From Streptomyces sp. NBC_01497 (GTDB lineage Bacteria; Actinomycetota; Actinomycetes; Streptomycetales; Streptomycetaceae), in contig NZ_CP109427.1 in the NCBI RefSeq assembly GCF_036250695.1, forward strand, positions 2,852,001 through 2,916,000: a stretch of 64,000 nt of DNA. Reading direction: 5' to 3'. The notes beneath the pieces are model-generated. The model ran no database searches. It was not told where the DNA came from and saw only the letters and a program-made list of their open reading frames with translations. This document shows, piece after piece, positions 33,207 through 41,506 of this stretch. The position numbers and the translations under genes were made by a program. Position 1 is the stretch's first letter, and each line of letters opens with the position of its first letter.

Positions 33207-34493
33207 ATGGGCCCGATCAGCGAGGAGGCCGTCGCAGGCCTCGCAGAGACCCGCGTCGACCACCGGTTCAAGGGGCTGCCGCCCGACGCGGAGGGGCTGA
33301 CCGTCGGGGAGCTCGCCGCGCAGCACCGCTCCCTGTTCACCGGCGGCTTCACCACCCCGGTGCTCGCCCTGTCCGCCGAGCGGCTTGAGCACAACCTCGC
33401 GCTGCTGGAGACCTACACCGCACGCCACGGCCTGGACTTCGCGCCGCACGGCAAGACGTCCATGGCGCCGCAGCTGTTCGCGCGACAGCTCGCGCACGGC
33501 GCCTGGGGCATCACGGCGGCCGTCCCGCACCAGGTGCGGGTCTACCGGGCGTACGGGATCCAGCGGATCTTCCTCGCCAACGAGGTCGTCGACGCGGCGG
33601 CCCTGCGCTGGATCGCCGCCGAACTGGACGCCGACCCGGACTTCCGCTTCGTCTGCTACGTCGACTCCGTACGCGGCGTGGAGCTGATGGACGAGGCGCT
33701 GCGCGCGGCGGGCGCGAGCCGGCCCGTCGAGGTCGTCGTGGAACTCGGCGCGGGCGAGGGCGCGCGGACCGGCGCCCGCACGGAGGCCGACTGCACGGCG
33801 GTCGCCGACGCGGTCGCCGCGGCCGGCACGCTCCGGCTGACCGGCGTCGCGGGGTACGAGGGCGAGGTGCCCGACGCCGACAGCGAGCGGGTGCGTGCCT
33901 ACCTGCGGCGCCTGGTGGCGCTCGCGGCCGGCTTCGACGCTCAGGGCCGGTTCGCCGGGGCCGGGGACATCGTGATCAGCGCGGGCGGCAGCGCCTGGTT
34001 CGACGCGGTGGCGGACGTGTTCGAGACGATCCCCGAGCTGTCCGCGCCGGTCGTGAAGCTGCTGCGCTCGGGGGCGTACGTCTCGCACGACGACGGCCAC
34101 TACCGCCACCTCACACCGTTCAACCGGGTGCCGCAGGAAGGCGCGCTGGAGCCCGCGTTCCGGCTGTGGGCGCAGGTCGTCTCCCGCCCGACGGGTGAGC
34201 AGGCGTTCGTCAACGCGGGCAAGCGGGACGCCGCCTACGATCTGGACCTGCCGGAGGCGCAGGTCGTACGGGACGGGCGCACCGGCGAGATCCGCGCGGC
34301 CGACGGCATCGCGGTGGCCCGCCTGTCCGACCAGCACGCCTGGATCACCACCGGGCCGGGCGCGGACCTGGAGGTCGGGGACTGGCTCGGGATGGGCCTC
34401 TCGCACCCGTGCACGTCGTTCGACAAATGGCAGCTGATCCCCGTGGTCACGGCCGACGGCACGGTCACGGACCTCGTCCGTACGTTCTTCTGA
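33207..34493 (+). CDS. PLP-dependent D-amino acid deaminase (D-serine/threonine dehydratase-like, alanine racemase fold)
   Basis: A 428-aa fold-type III PLP enzyme of the DsdA-unrelated amino acid deaminase family. The PLP-Lys is in LDFAPHGKTSMAPQ (about residue 84). Downstream are ITAAVPHQVRVYRAYG, the metal/PLP-associated YVSHDDGHYR and HPCTSFDKW C-terminal blocks. Family members convert D-Ser, D-Thr or similar to keto acids via enamines, explaining the RidA neighbour. It is 10 nt from the D-aminoacylase gene, so they form one operon. Confidence 0.88.
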   Translation: MGPISEEAVAGLAETRVDHRFKGLPPDAEGLTVGELAAQHRSLFTGGFTTPVLALSAERLEHNLALLETYTARHGLDFAPHGKTSMAPQLFARQLAHGAWGITAAVPHQVRVYRAYGIQRIFLANEVVDAAALRWIAAELDADPDFRFVCYVDSVRGVELMDEALRAAGASRPVEVVVELGAGEGARTGARTEADCTAVADAVAAAGTLRLTGVAGYEGEVPDADSERVRAYLRRLVALAAGFDAQGRFAGAGDIVISAGGSAWFDAVADVFETIPELSAPVVKLLRSGAYVSHDDGHYRHLTPFNRVPQEGALEPAFRLWAQVVSRPTGEQAFVNAGKRDAAYDLDLPEAQVVRDGRTGEIRAADGIAVARLSDQHAWITTGPGADLEVGDWLGMGLSHPCTSFDKWQLIPVVTADGTVTDLVRTFF

Positions 34494-34503
34494 GAGGTAC
34501 GGC

Positions 34504-36138
34504 GTGGATCTCGTCATCCGTGGGGCGCTGATCGTGGACGGATCGGGCGACCCGTCCTACCGCGCCGACGTGGGCATCGACGGCGGCCGGATCGCCGGGA
34601 TCACGCCGGAGGGCGGCGGGCCGCGCCCGTCCGCCGCCCGGCAGATCGACGCGGCGGGGCTCGCCCTGTCCCCCGGCTTCGTCGACATGCACGCGCACAG
34701 CGATCTGGCGCTGCTGCGCGACCCCGAACACCTCGCGAAGACCGCGCAGGGCGTGACCCTCGAAGTACTCGGACAGGACGGCCTGTCGTACGCGCCGGCC
34801 GACGACCGCACGCTCGGCGAGATCCGCCGCACCATCGCCGGCTGGAACGGCGGCGGGCCGGGCGACCGCTCCGTCGACTTCGACTGGCGCACGGTCGGCG
34901 CGTACCTGGACCGGCTGGACGGCGCGTTCGGCGGACGGGGCATCGCGGTGAACGCGGCGTACCTGGTGCCGCAGGGCTCGGTGCGGATGCTGGCCGTCGG
35001 CTGGCAGGACCGGCCGACGAGCGCGCGGGAACTCGACCGGATGCGGCAGTTGGTCGCCGAGGGCCTGCAGCAGGGCGCGGTCGGCATGTCGTCGGGCCTG
35101 ACGTACACGCCCGGCATGTACGCGGACGACGCCGAACTGACCCAGTTGTGCCGGGTGGTGGCCCATTACGGCGGCTACTACTGCCCGCACCACCGCAGTT
35201 ACGGCGCGGGCGCCCTCGCCGCCTACACGGAGATGGTGGAACTGTCCCGCGACGCGGGCTGCGCCCTGCACCTCGCGCACGCCACGATGAACTTCCCGGA
35301 GAACGAGGGCCGCGCGCCCGAACTCCTCGCGCTCCTGGACCGCGCGCTCGCGGACGGCGCCGACATCTCGCTCGACACCTACCCGTACACCCCGGGCGCG
35401 ACGACGCTCGCGGCGATGCTGCCGAGCTGGGCCAACGAGGGCGGACCCGACGCCGCGCTGGCCCGCCTGGCGGATCCGGCGGTGGCCGCCCGGGTCCGCC
35501 ACGACCTGGAGGTCACCGGCTCCGACGGCTGCCACGGCGTGCCCATCGACTGGGACACCATCGAGATCTCCGGCGTCACCTCTGCGGACCTCGCACCGTA
35601 CGTCGGCCGGTCGGTGGCCGCCTCGGCGCGGGCGGCGGGCGAACAGCCGTGGACGGTGGCACTGCGCCTGCTGACCCGCGACCGGCTCGCGCCGACGATC
35701 CTGCAGCACGTGGGCCACGAGGAGAACGTGCGCCGCATCATGCGCCACCGGGTACACACCGGCGGCAGCGACGGCATCCTGCACGGCAGCAAGCCGCACC
35801 CCCGCGCCTACGGCACCTTCCCGCACTACCTCGGCCGCTACGTACGGGAGTTGGGCGTGCTGTCGCTGGAGGAGTGCGTGGCCCACCTGACCGGCCGTCC
35901 GGCGGCCCGGCTCCGCCTCGCGGACCGGGGCCTCGTGCGCCCCGGCTTCCGCGCCGACCTGGTCCTCTTCGACCCGGACACGGTCGCGGCGGGCTCCACC
36001 TTCGACGCGCCGAGGACGCCCCCGACAGGCATCCCGTACGTCATGATCGACGGGCGGTTCGTGATGGCGGACGGCCGCCGCACGGACGTCCTCGCGGGCC
36101 GCTCGGTACGGCGGAGGGCGGACGGGACGGCGGTCTGA
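34504..36138 (+). CDS. N-acyl-D-amino acid deacylase (D-aminoacylase)
   Basis: A 544-aa amidohydrolase from a GTG at 34504. The metal site begins VDMHAHSDLAL; later motifs are GMSSGLTYTPGMYAD, CPHHRSYG, and SDGILHGSKPHPRAYGTF with the catalytic Asp. D-aminoacylases release D-amino acids from N-acyl forms, feeding the deaminase next to it. The C-terminal VLFDPDTVAAG-TF region is the closing beta domain. Length and motif order fit the family. Confidence 0.92.
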   Translation: MDLVIRGALIVDGSGDPSYRADVGIDGGRIAGITPEGGGPRPSAARQIDAAGLALSPGFVDMHAHSDLALLRDPEHLAKTAQGVTLEVLGQDGLSYAPADDRTLGEIRRTIAGWNGGGPGDRSVDFDWRTVGAYLDRLDGAFGGRGIAVNAAYLVPQGSVRMLAVGWQDRPTSARELDRMRQLVAEGLQQGAVGMSSGLTYTPGMYADDAELTQLCRVVAHYGGYYCPHHRSYGAGALAAYTEMVELSRDAGCALHLAHATMNFPENEGRAPELLALLDRALADGADISLDTYPYTPGATTLAAMLPSWANEGGPDAALARLADPAVAARVRHDLEVTGSDGCHGVPIDWDTIEISGVTSADLAPYVGRSVAASARAAGEQPWTVALRLLTRDRLAPTILQHVGHEENVRRIMRHRVHTGGSDGILHGSKPHPRAYGTFPHYLGRYVRELGVLSLEECVAHLTGRPAARLRLADRGLVRPGFRADLVLFDPDTVAAGSTFDAPRTPPTGIPYVMIDGRFVMADGRRTDVLAGRSVRRRADGTAV

Positions 36139-36192
36139 GGACGGGGTGCGAAGGCGCGCAGGTCTGCGCCTGCCGTGTGGCCGGCGCACCGC

Positions 36193-37119
36193 TCAGCGCT
36201 GCTTCGTCAGCGTGTAGAGGTCGGACCCGTCGACGAAGACGTACAGCTGGGGATCGTGATCCGTGCCCAGCACCGACCACTGTTCCGTGCCGCAGGACTT
36301 GCCGCCCTCCGTGCGCACCTCCTGTTGCCGCTCGCCCACGTCCGCGTCGAAGGACCAGGTCCCGCTCACTGTGCAGCCGGGACCGAGGACGACCCGGCCG
36401 CCGTCGTGCGTGGCCCGGTCGTGCAGGCGCACCGCCTCCATGAAACCGTCGGACTCCAGCCGGACGCCGCCGCCGTGGCCGTCCGCCCAGACACCGACGA
36501 GCCGGGCGGGCGTGAGCACCGGCGGCCGGTAGACGTGCAGCGGCCCGACCGTGAACAGCAGCACTCCCGCAGCCACGACGGCGGTGAAGCCGAGGCCCCC
36601 GCTCAGCCAGACCCGCTCCCGGGCGTCGGGGAGCGGCACGGGCCGCTCGTCGCGCAGCGTCCACCACACGGGCACGCCCGCGCCGGTGAGCGCTCCGGCC
36701 ACGGCGAGCGCGGCCCAGCCGGCACTCGCCGGAGCCGCCCCCGCCATCAGGCAGCTCAGTCCCGTCGCGAGGCCCGCCACCGCGGCGAACGCGGGGAACC
36801 ACCAGCCCCCGTAGCGGCCGCGCCGCCTGCGGACCAGGGAGCCGACGAGGCGCACCAGCGGCACCACGCCGACGCCCGCCAGGATCCGGCACACTCCCCA
36901 GACCACGGGCACCATCGCCAGCAGGAAGAACCCGAACAGCCCCCAGTCCCCGCCTCCCGCGTCCGGCTCGGCGGCCCATACCGGTACGTACACCGCCCCG
37001 GCGAGCAGCACCTCGAAACACAGCGCGAGCGAGGCCGTGCCCGCCTGCGCCCAGCGGCTTACGCTCTCGTCCTCCGCTGCCGCCGCCCGAAGCGGCCGCA
37101 TCATCCCCGAACCGTCCAC
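36193..37119 (-). CDS. Uncharacterised membrane protein with C-terminal extracytoplasmic domain
   Basis: A 308-aa protein from a GTG at 37119 behind GGGGGAG at a short 3-nt spacing (the ATG pair at 37104/37101 are alternatives). Four or five hydrophobic segments lie between residues ~25 and 170, including an Arg-rich loop (RRRRGRYGG). After the last segment comes a ~110-residue soluble beta-rich region (LVGVWADGHGGGVRLESDGF ... GPGCTVSGTWSF, then YVFVDGSDLYTLTKQ) with one Cys pair. This region looks like a lipocalin-type or Ig-like sensor, but no family is recognised. It is divergent from the deacetylase gene. Confidence 0.7.
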   Translation of the reverse strand: MDGSGMMRPLRAAAAEDESVSRWAQAGTASLALCFEVLLAGAVYVPVWAAEPDAGGGDWGLFGFFLLAMVPVVWGVCRILAGVGVVPLVRLVGSLVRRRRGRYGGWWFPAFAAVAGLATGLSCLMAGAAPASAGWAALAVAGALTGAGVPVWWTLRDERPVPLPDARERVWLSGGLGFTAVVAAGVLLFTVGPLHVYRPPVLTPARLVGVWADGHGGGVRLESDGFMEAVRLHDRATHDGGRVVLGPGCTVSGTWSFDADVGERQQEVRTEGGKSCGTEQWSVLGTDHDPQLYVFVDGSDLYTLTKQR

Positions 37120-37350
37120 ACGCTCCCCCTGTCCCCCACGGCATTCTGCGCTCAGAGGGACCGGGCGGGTCGCGGCGCCCCCGGCCGTCCGCGCGAACGC
37201 CTCCCGGCACGCCCGGCCTGTACCGGTACCGCGCCCCGCGTCCGATTCGCGGCCCGCGAGTTTATGAGATTGCTGTGCGAACGGATCCCGGCGGCCCGTT
37301 CGATCGTCTCTTTCCCCGACACGGTTGTCGGGGTGGGAGCAGGTAGCGCG

Positions 37351-38247
37351 ATGGGGCAGGCCGCCGGGGGCACGCGGGTACGCCGAGAGGTGCGGGGACG
37401 GGCAGGGCGGCGGGGCCGGGGGCGGCTTCGCGCGCGGGCGATGGGGACGGCGGCGGGAGCGCTGGCGCTGGCCGCGCTGCTCGCGGGGTGCGGGTCCGAC
37501 CATGTGCGGGCGGCCGGTCCCGGGGCGGGCGCGGCCGACGGGAAGGCGCCGCCCCGCCCGTCCGCGTCGGCGAGCCCGTCGCCGACGCACCGGCCGCTGC
37601 CCTCACAGACCTCGACGCCCGATCCCGCGCTGCCGCCGCCCGTCGTGTCGATGGACATCGCGCACGCGGCCCTCAGCGGCGGCAAGGCGGTCAACATCAC
37701 GATCGACGACGGGCCGGACCCGGCGTGGACGCCCCAGGTGCTGCACGTGCTGAAGGAGAACGGCGTCAGGGCGACGTTCTGCATGATCGGGCCGCAGGCC
37801 GCCGCCCATCCGGACCTGGTGAAGGCGGTCGTCGCGGCCGGCCACCGGCTGTGCGACCACACCGTGGACCACGACGAGTCGATGAACCACAAGAGCCGGG
37901 CGTACCAGAAGCACGAGATCCTGGCGGCGGCCACCCAGATAGCCCAGGCGTCGGGCGGCGTGAAGCCGCAGTACTACCGGGCGCCGGGCGGCGCCTTCAC
38001 CCCGTACAGCAGGCAGGTCGCGGCGGCGGCCGGACTGCGGCCGCTCGGCTGGAACGTGGACGCGAAGGACTGGGAGCGGCCGGGCGTCGGCGCCATCCAG
38101 GCGACCGTCAAGGACGAGCTGTCGAACGGCCCGACGATCCTCTTCCACGACGGGGGCGGGGACCGCAGCCAGACCGTGCAGGCGCTCGGGCAGCTGCTGC
38201 CGTGGCTGCGCCACCACGGCTACGCGTTCAGCTTCCCGGTGCGCTGA
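37351..38247 (+). CDS. Polysaccharide deacetylase (NodB/CE4) lipoprotein
   Basis: A 298-aa protein from the ATG at 37351 (a later ATG at 37441 also precedes the signal). Basic residues then a hydrophobic core end in lipobox LLAGC (about residue 49), followed by a Pro/Ser/Thr linker. The CE4 domain runs from about residue 115: motif 1 TIDDGPD (catalytic Asp), motif 2 HTVDHD (metal His pair), motif 3 YRAPGGAFTPYS, motif 4 LGWNVDAKDW, motif 5 ILFHDGGG. It removes N- or O-acetyl groups from wall glycans or from chitin-type sugars outside the cell. Confidence 0.92.
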   Translation: MGQAAGGTRVRREVRGRAGRRGRGRLRARAMGTAAGALALAALLAGCGSDHVRAAGPGAGAADGKAPPRPSASASPSPTHRPLPSQTSTPDPALPPPVVSMDIAHAALSGGKAVNITIDDGPDPAWTPQVLHVLKENGVRATFCMIGPQAAAHPDLVKAVVAAGHRLCDHTVDHDESMNHKSRAYQKHEILAAATQIAQASGGVKPQYYRAPGGAFTPYSRQVAAAAGLRPLGWNVDAKDWERPGVGAIQATVKDELSNGPTILFHDGGGDRSQTVQALGQLLPWLRHHGYAFSFPVR

Positions 38248-38292
38248 CACCCGCGGGCCGGCGTCCGGGCCACCCGCCCGGCGGGCGCGGGA

Positions 38293-38320
38293 GCGGGCGC
38301 CCCAGGCCCTGGGCGCCCGC
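38293..38320. terminator. Hairpin terminator downstream of the deacetylase
   Basis: A 10-bp perfect stem, GCGGGCGCCC at 38293-38302 and its complement at 38311-38320, with an 8-nt loop, 45 nt past the stop. Confidence 0.65.
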
Positions 38321-38412
38321 GTCCCGGCGGCTCCCGCCGGTCCTGCGCCGGCCGGGCGAACGTGGGGAAAACCACGGCGCGGCCCCGGGCCCGCGCCCGT
38401 ACAGTGGCGGTC

Positions 38413-39624
38413 ATGCAGGTGATCCAGTCGACCAAGCTCGCCAACGTCTGTTACGAGATCCGGGGCCCGGTGCTCGACGAGGCGATGCGCCTTGAGGCGG
38501 CCGGCCACCGCATCCTGAAGCTCAACACGGGCAACCCCGCGGCGTTCGGCTTCGAGTGCCCGCCGGAGATCCTTGAGGACATGCTCCGCAACCTCGCCAC
38601 GGCGCACGGCTACGGCGACGCGAAGGGGCTGCTGTCCGCGCGGCGCGCGGTGATGCAGCACTACCAGACCAAGGGCATCGAGCTGGGCGTCGAGGACATC
38701 TACCTCGGCAACGGGGTGTCCGAGCTGATCCAGATGGCGATGCAGGCCCTGCTGGACGACGGCGACGAGGTGCTCGTACCGGCACCGGACTACCCGCTGT
38801 GGACCGCGTCGGTCTCGCTCGCGGGCGGCACCGCCGTCCACTACCGGTGCGACGAGCAGGCGGACTGGCAGCCCGACCTCACCGACATCGAGCGCAAGAT
38901 CACCGACCGCACCAAGGCGATCGTGATCATCAACCCGAACAACCCGACGGGCGCGGTGTACGGCCCCGAGATGCTGACGGCCCTGGCCGACGTCGCCCGC
39001 CGGCACGGCCTCGTGATCTGCTCGGACGAGATCTACGACCGGATCCTGTACGACGGCGCCACCCACACGCCGACCGCGGCGCTCGCGCCCGACCTGCTGA
39101 CGCTCACGTTCAACGGCCTGTCCAAGAACTACCGGGTGGCCGGGTTCCGCTCCGGCTGGCTCGCGGTGTGCGGCCCGAAGGGCCACGCGTCCTCGTACAT
39201 CGAGGGGCTGACGATCCTCGCGAACATGCGGCTGTGCGCGAACATGCCGTCGCAGTACGCGGTGGCCGCCGCGCTCGGCGGCCGGCAGACCATCGACGAG
39301 ATGGTGCTGCCGGGCGGCCGGATCCTGGAGCAGCGGGACACGGCGTACGAGCTGCTGACGCAGATCCCGGGGGTGACGTGCGTGAAGCCGAAGGGCGCGC
39401 TGTATCTGTTCCCGCGGCTCGACCCGGCGGTCTACAAGATCAAGGACGACCGGGAGATGGTCCTGGACCTGCTCCGCGCGGAGAAGATCATGGTGGTGCA
39501 CGGTACGGGCTTCAACTGGCCGGAGCCGGACCACTTCCGGATCGTGACGCTGCCCACGGCGGCGGACCTGGCGGACGCGGTGACCCGGATCGGGACGTTC
39601 CTCGACGGCTACGGACAGCACTGA
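38413..39624 (+). CDS. PLP-dependent class I aminotransferase, AlaA-like
   Basis: A 403-aa fold-type I enzyme. Key blocks are GNPAAFGF at the N-terminus, GNGVSELIQMAMQALLDDGDEVL, APDYPLW, INPNNPTGAV (PLP-ring Asn), DEIYDRILYDG, and LSKNYRVAGFRSGW with the Schiff-base Lys. The order matches alanine-synthesising aminotransferases (AlaA/YfbQ group), which convert pyruvate + glutamate to alanine + 2-oxoglutarate. A GTG at 38404 would add three residues. Confidence 0.92.
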   Translation: MQVIQSTKLANVCYEIRGPVLDEAMRLEAAGHRILKLNTGNPAAFGFECPPEILEDMLRNLATAHGYGDAKGLLSARRAVMQHYQTKGIELGVEDIYLGNGVSELIQMAMQALLDDGDEVLVPAPDYPLWTASVSLAGGTAVHYRCDEQADWQPDLTDIERKITDRTKAIVIINPNNPTGAVYGPEMLTALADVARRHGLVICSDEIYDRILYDGATHTPTAALAPDLLTLTFNGLSKNYRVAGFRSGWLAVCGPKGHASSYIEGLTILANMRLCANMPSQYAVAAALGGRQTIDEMVLPGGRILEQRDTAYELLTQIPGVTCVKPKGALYLFPRLDPAVYKIKDDREMVLDLLRAEKIMVVHGTGFNWPEPDHFRIVTLPTAADLADAVTRIGTFLDGYGQH

Positions 39625-39674
39625 CGCCGGGACTCCTGGTAGCCGTCGCCGCCGGTCTTCGATCGGCCTCAACT

Positions 39675-39697
39675 TTAGACTGATTCCAATGTAGGAT
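39675..39697 (+). promoter_or_regulatory. Candidate FUR-family box over a promoter
   Basis: TTAGACTGATTCCAA at 39675-39689 fits the 7-1-7 layout of PerR/Fur boxes, with 11 of 14 positions matching TTATAAT-N-ATTATAA. It is followed directly by a -10-like TAGGAT at 39692-39697. The AT content here is markedly above its surroundings. The gene controlled would be the small protein at 39728. Confidence 0.5.
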
Positions 39698-39727
39698 GGG
39701 TTCCTGACGACGCCAGGAGGCCATGCC

Positions 39728-40123
39728 ATGTACGAGCAGATCCGCACCAGGTCGGTCCACTCGATGGCCGCGCCGCGCCCCGACGTCCCGCACCGCAGCC
39801 GCGAGGAGGAGCTGGACAGCCAGCTCGCCGGCTACCTGACCGCCCTCCTCACCGTCACCGACGAGCTCGGCCTCGACGAGGCGGCGCGGCGCGTGCTGCG
39901 GGAGATCGTCCGGCTGCGCGGCACCGAACCCGTACGGGCCGCCGCGGTGGACGACGCCGGACACCGTGCCGGACTACACCGCCGGGCCGCCGCCGCCGCG
40001 GCGCGCGCCCTCGTCGTCGCCGAGTCCCGCGCGGACGCGGCGGCCACCGAGGTGCTGACGGAGCGCCTGGCGGCGCACACGCGGGCGCTGCGCGAGGGAG
40101 CCCAGCTCACGGGCGCGCACTGA
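39728..40123 (+). CDS. Uncharacterised small helical protein
   Basis: A 131-aa, mostly alpha-helical, charged protein with a strong AGGAGG binding site 7 nt upstream. After a basic N-terminus, helix-forming stretches are ELDSQLAGYLTALLTVTDEL (~29-48), AARRVLREIVRLRG, and an Ala/Arg-rich C-terminal half (AAAAAARALVVAESRADAAAT). No cysteines, membrane segment or catalytic motif are seen. The FUR-type box upstream hints at metal- or peroxide-linked expression. Function unknown. Confidence 0.7.
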   Translation: MYEQIRTRSVHSMAAPRPDVPHRSREEELDSQLAGYLTALLTVTDELGLDEAARRVLREIVRLRGTEPVRAAAVDDAGHRAGLHRRAAAAAARALVVAESRADAAATEVLTERLAAHTRALREGAQLTGAH

Positions 40124-40298
40124 CCCGCAGCGCGCACCCCCGCGCGGAGCGGCCGGCGCACCGGTCCGCGCCCCGCCCGGCGAACGGCCGTACCAGCAGC
40201 CGGAATTGGAGCCTCCGGTTCGTTACCGGGATGGGTACTTCACCTCCCGTACACCCGAACCCGCCCGGAATGTGGAGTTCCGAGAGCACGCTCCCCCT

Positions 40299-41387
40299 GT
40301 GAAGACACGCATCCTGGGAATCGTCCTTGCGGTGGTGCTGATCGGTTGCGTCGCCTCGGTCGTCGTCAACCACCACTCCGAGGACGCGAAGGACCCGGCA
40401 ACGAAGACCGTGGTCCAGGTGCAGGGCGTGATCGGGTCGGAGAAGGCGGACTTCTTCGCCGATCCCGCCGTGCGGAAGGCACTGGCGGCAGAAGGCTTCT
40501 CGGTCAAGACGGTGACGTCGGGCTCGTGGGCCATGCAGGACCAGCCGCTCAAGGGCGACGACTTCGCCTTCCCCTCGTCGCAGGCACCGGCCGACGCGCT
40601 GGCGCGGCAACTCCATGTCACGCGCGAACTGCCGCGGCCCTTCTACTCACCGCTCGTCGTCGTCGCCACCCACGCGGCGGCGCAGGTCCTCGCGGACAAC
40701 GGCCTCGCCACCCTCGACGCGGCCCACCGGGGCACCCTGAAGATGGGCGCCTATCTGAAGGCCGCGGGCCGTGGCACCAAGTGGCAGGACCTCAAGGGGA
40801 CTTCGTCCCACGCGGAGCTGCGCGGCACGCTCACCATCACCTCCACCGACCCCGACACGTCCAACTCGGGCGCACTGCTGCTCGCGGACGCCGCCTACGT
40901 CGACAGCGGCGGCAGCGTCGTCACCGACCAGGCCGGCCTCGACCGCACGGCGCCCCTGCTCAGGAAGCTCGTATCGGCGCAGGGCTCGCAGAAGTCCAGC
41001 TCCGAGGAGCCGTTCACGGACTTCATCAGCGGGGTCGGGACACCACTCGTCCTCGCCTACGAGTCGCAGGTGGCGGCGCTGCTCCTGGCCCACCAGGACC
41101 CGGGCGACCTGGTGACGCTGTACCCCGACACCACCGTCAGCAGCGACCACACGATCGTGCCGCTGACGCCCGAGGGGTGGCGCTTCAGCGCCCTGCTGAG
41201 CGGTGACCCCGCCCTCCAGCGCCTCGAAGTGCGGCACGGGTTCCGGCCGCGCGCGGCGCGCGCCGCGTTCGACGAGGCCACCGCCGGCGACGGCGCGTAC
41301 CTCAACCGGTCGCTCTCCGGGGTCGTCCTGGCACCCGTGCCCACCAGCGACATCATCCGGCGCATGGCCCGAGCGGCCACGTCCTGA
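40299..41387 (+). CDS. Extracellular solute-binding-like protein with N-terminal anchor (TelA/VWA system)
   Basis: A 362-aa protein from the GTG at 40299 (GTG at 40272 possible). A membrane anchor spans about residues 4-25, with a Cys that could be a lipobox. The rest resembles a type II periplasmic-binding fold: STDPDTSNSGALLLADAAY and the LVLAYESQVAALLLA and TPEGWRFSALLS blocks. The same TDP-x-SNSG motif occurs in the lipoprotein two genes on, so the two share a fold. No transporter gene accompanies it. The neighbouring TelA gene follows after a terminator-like hairpin. Confidence 0.75.
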   Translation: MKTRILGIVLAVVLIGCVASVVVNHHSEDAKDPATKTVVQVQGVIGSEKADFFADPAVRKALAAEGFSVKTVTSGSWAMQDQPLKGDDFAFPSSQAPADALARQLHVTRELPRPFYSPLVVVATHAAAQVLADNGLATLDAAHRGTLKMGAYLKAAGRGTKWQDLKGTSSHAELRGTLTITSTDPDTSNSGALLLADAAYVDSGGSVVTDQAGLDRTAPLLRKLVSAQGSQKSSSEEPFTDFISGVGTPLVLAYESQVAALLLAHQDPGDLVTLYPDTTVSSDHTIVPLTPEGWRFSALLSGDPALQRLEVRHGFRPRAARAAFDEATAGDGAYLNRSLSGVVLAPVPTSDIIRRMARAATS

Positions 41388-41405
41388 CACCGGGCGCCAG
41401 GACGC

Positions 41406-41444
41406 CCGCGTCCCGGCCGCGGTGTCGCGGCGGCCGGGACGCGG
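41406..41444. terminator. Strong hairpin between the solute-binding and telA genes
   Basis: A perfect 13-bp stem, CCGCGTCCCGGCC at 41406-41418 and its complement at 41432-41444. It may end the first transcript or limit readthrough into the telA operon. Confidence 0.7.
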
Positions 41445-41506
41445 CACCGACGTCCACCCGCGTACGCGCATCCGCCGTACGCCCACCGCACGTCCAGGGG
41501 GACCCC

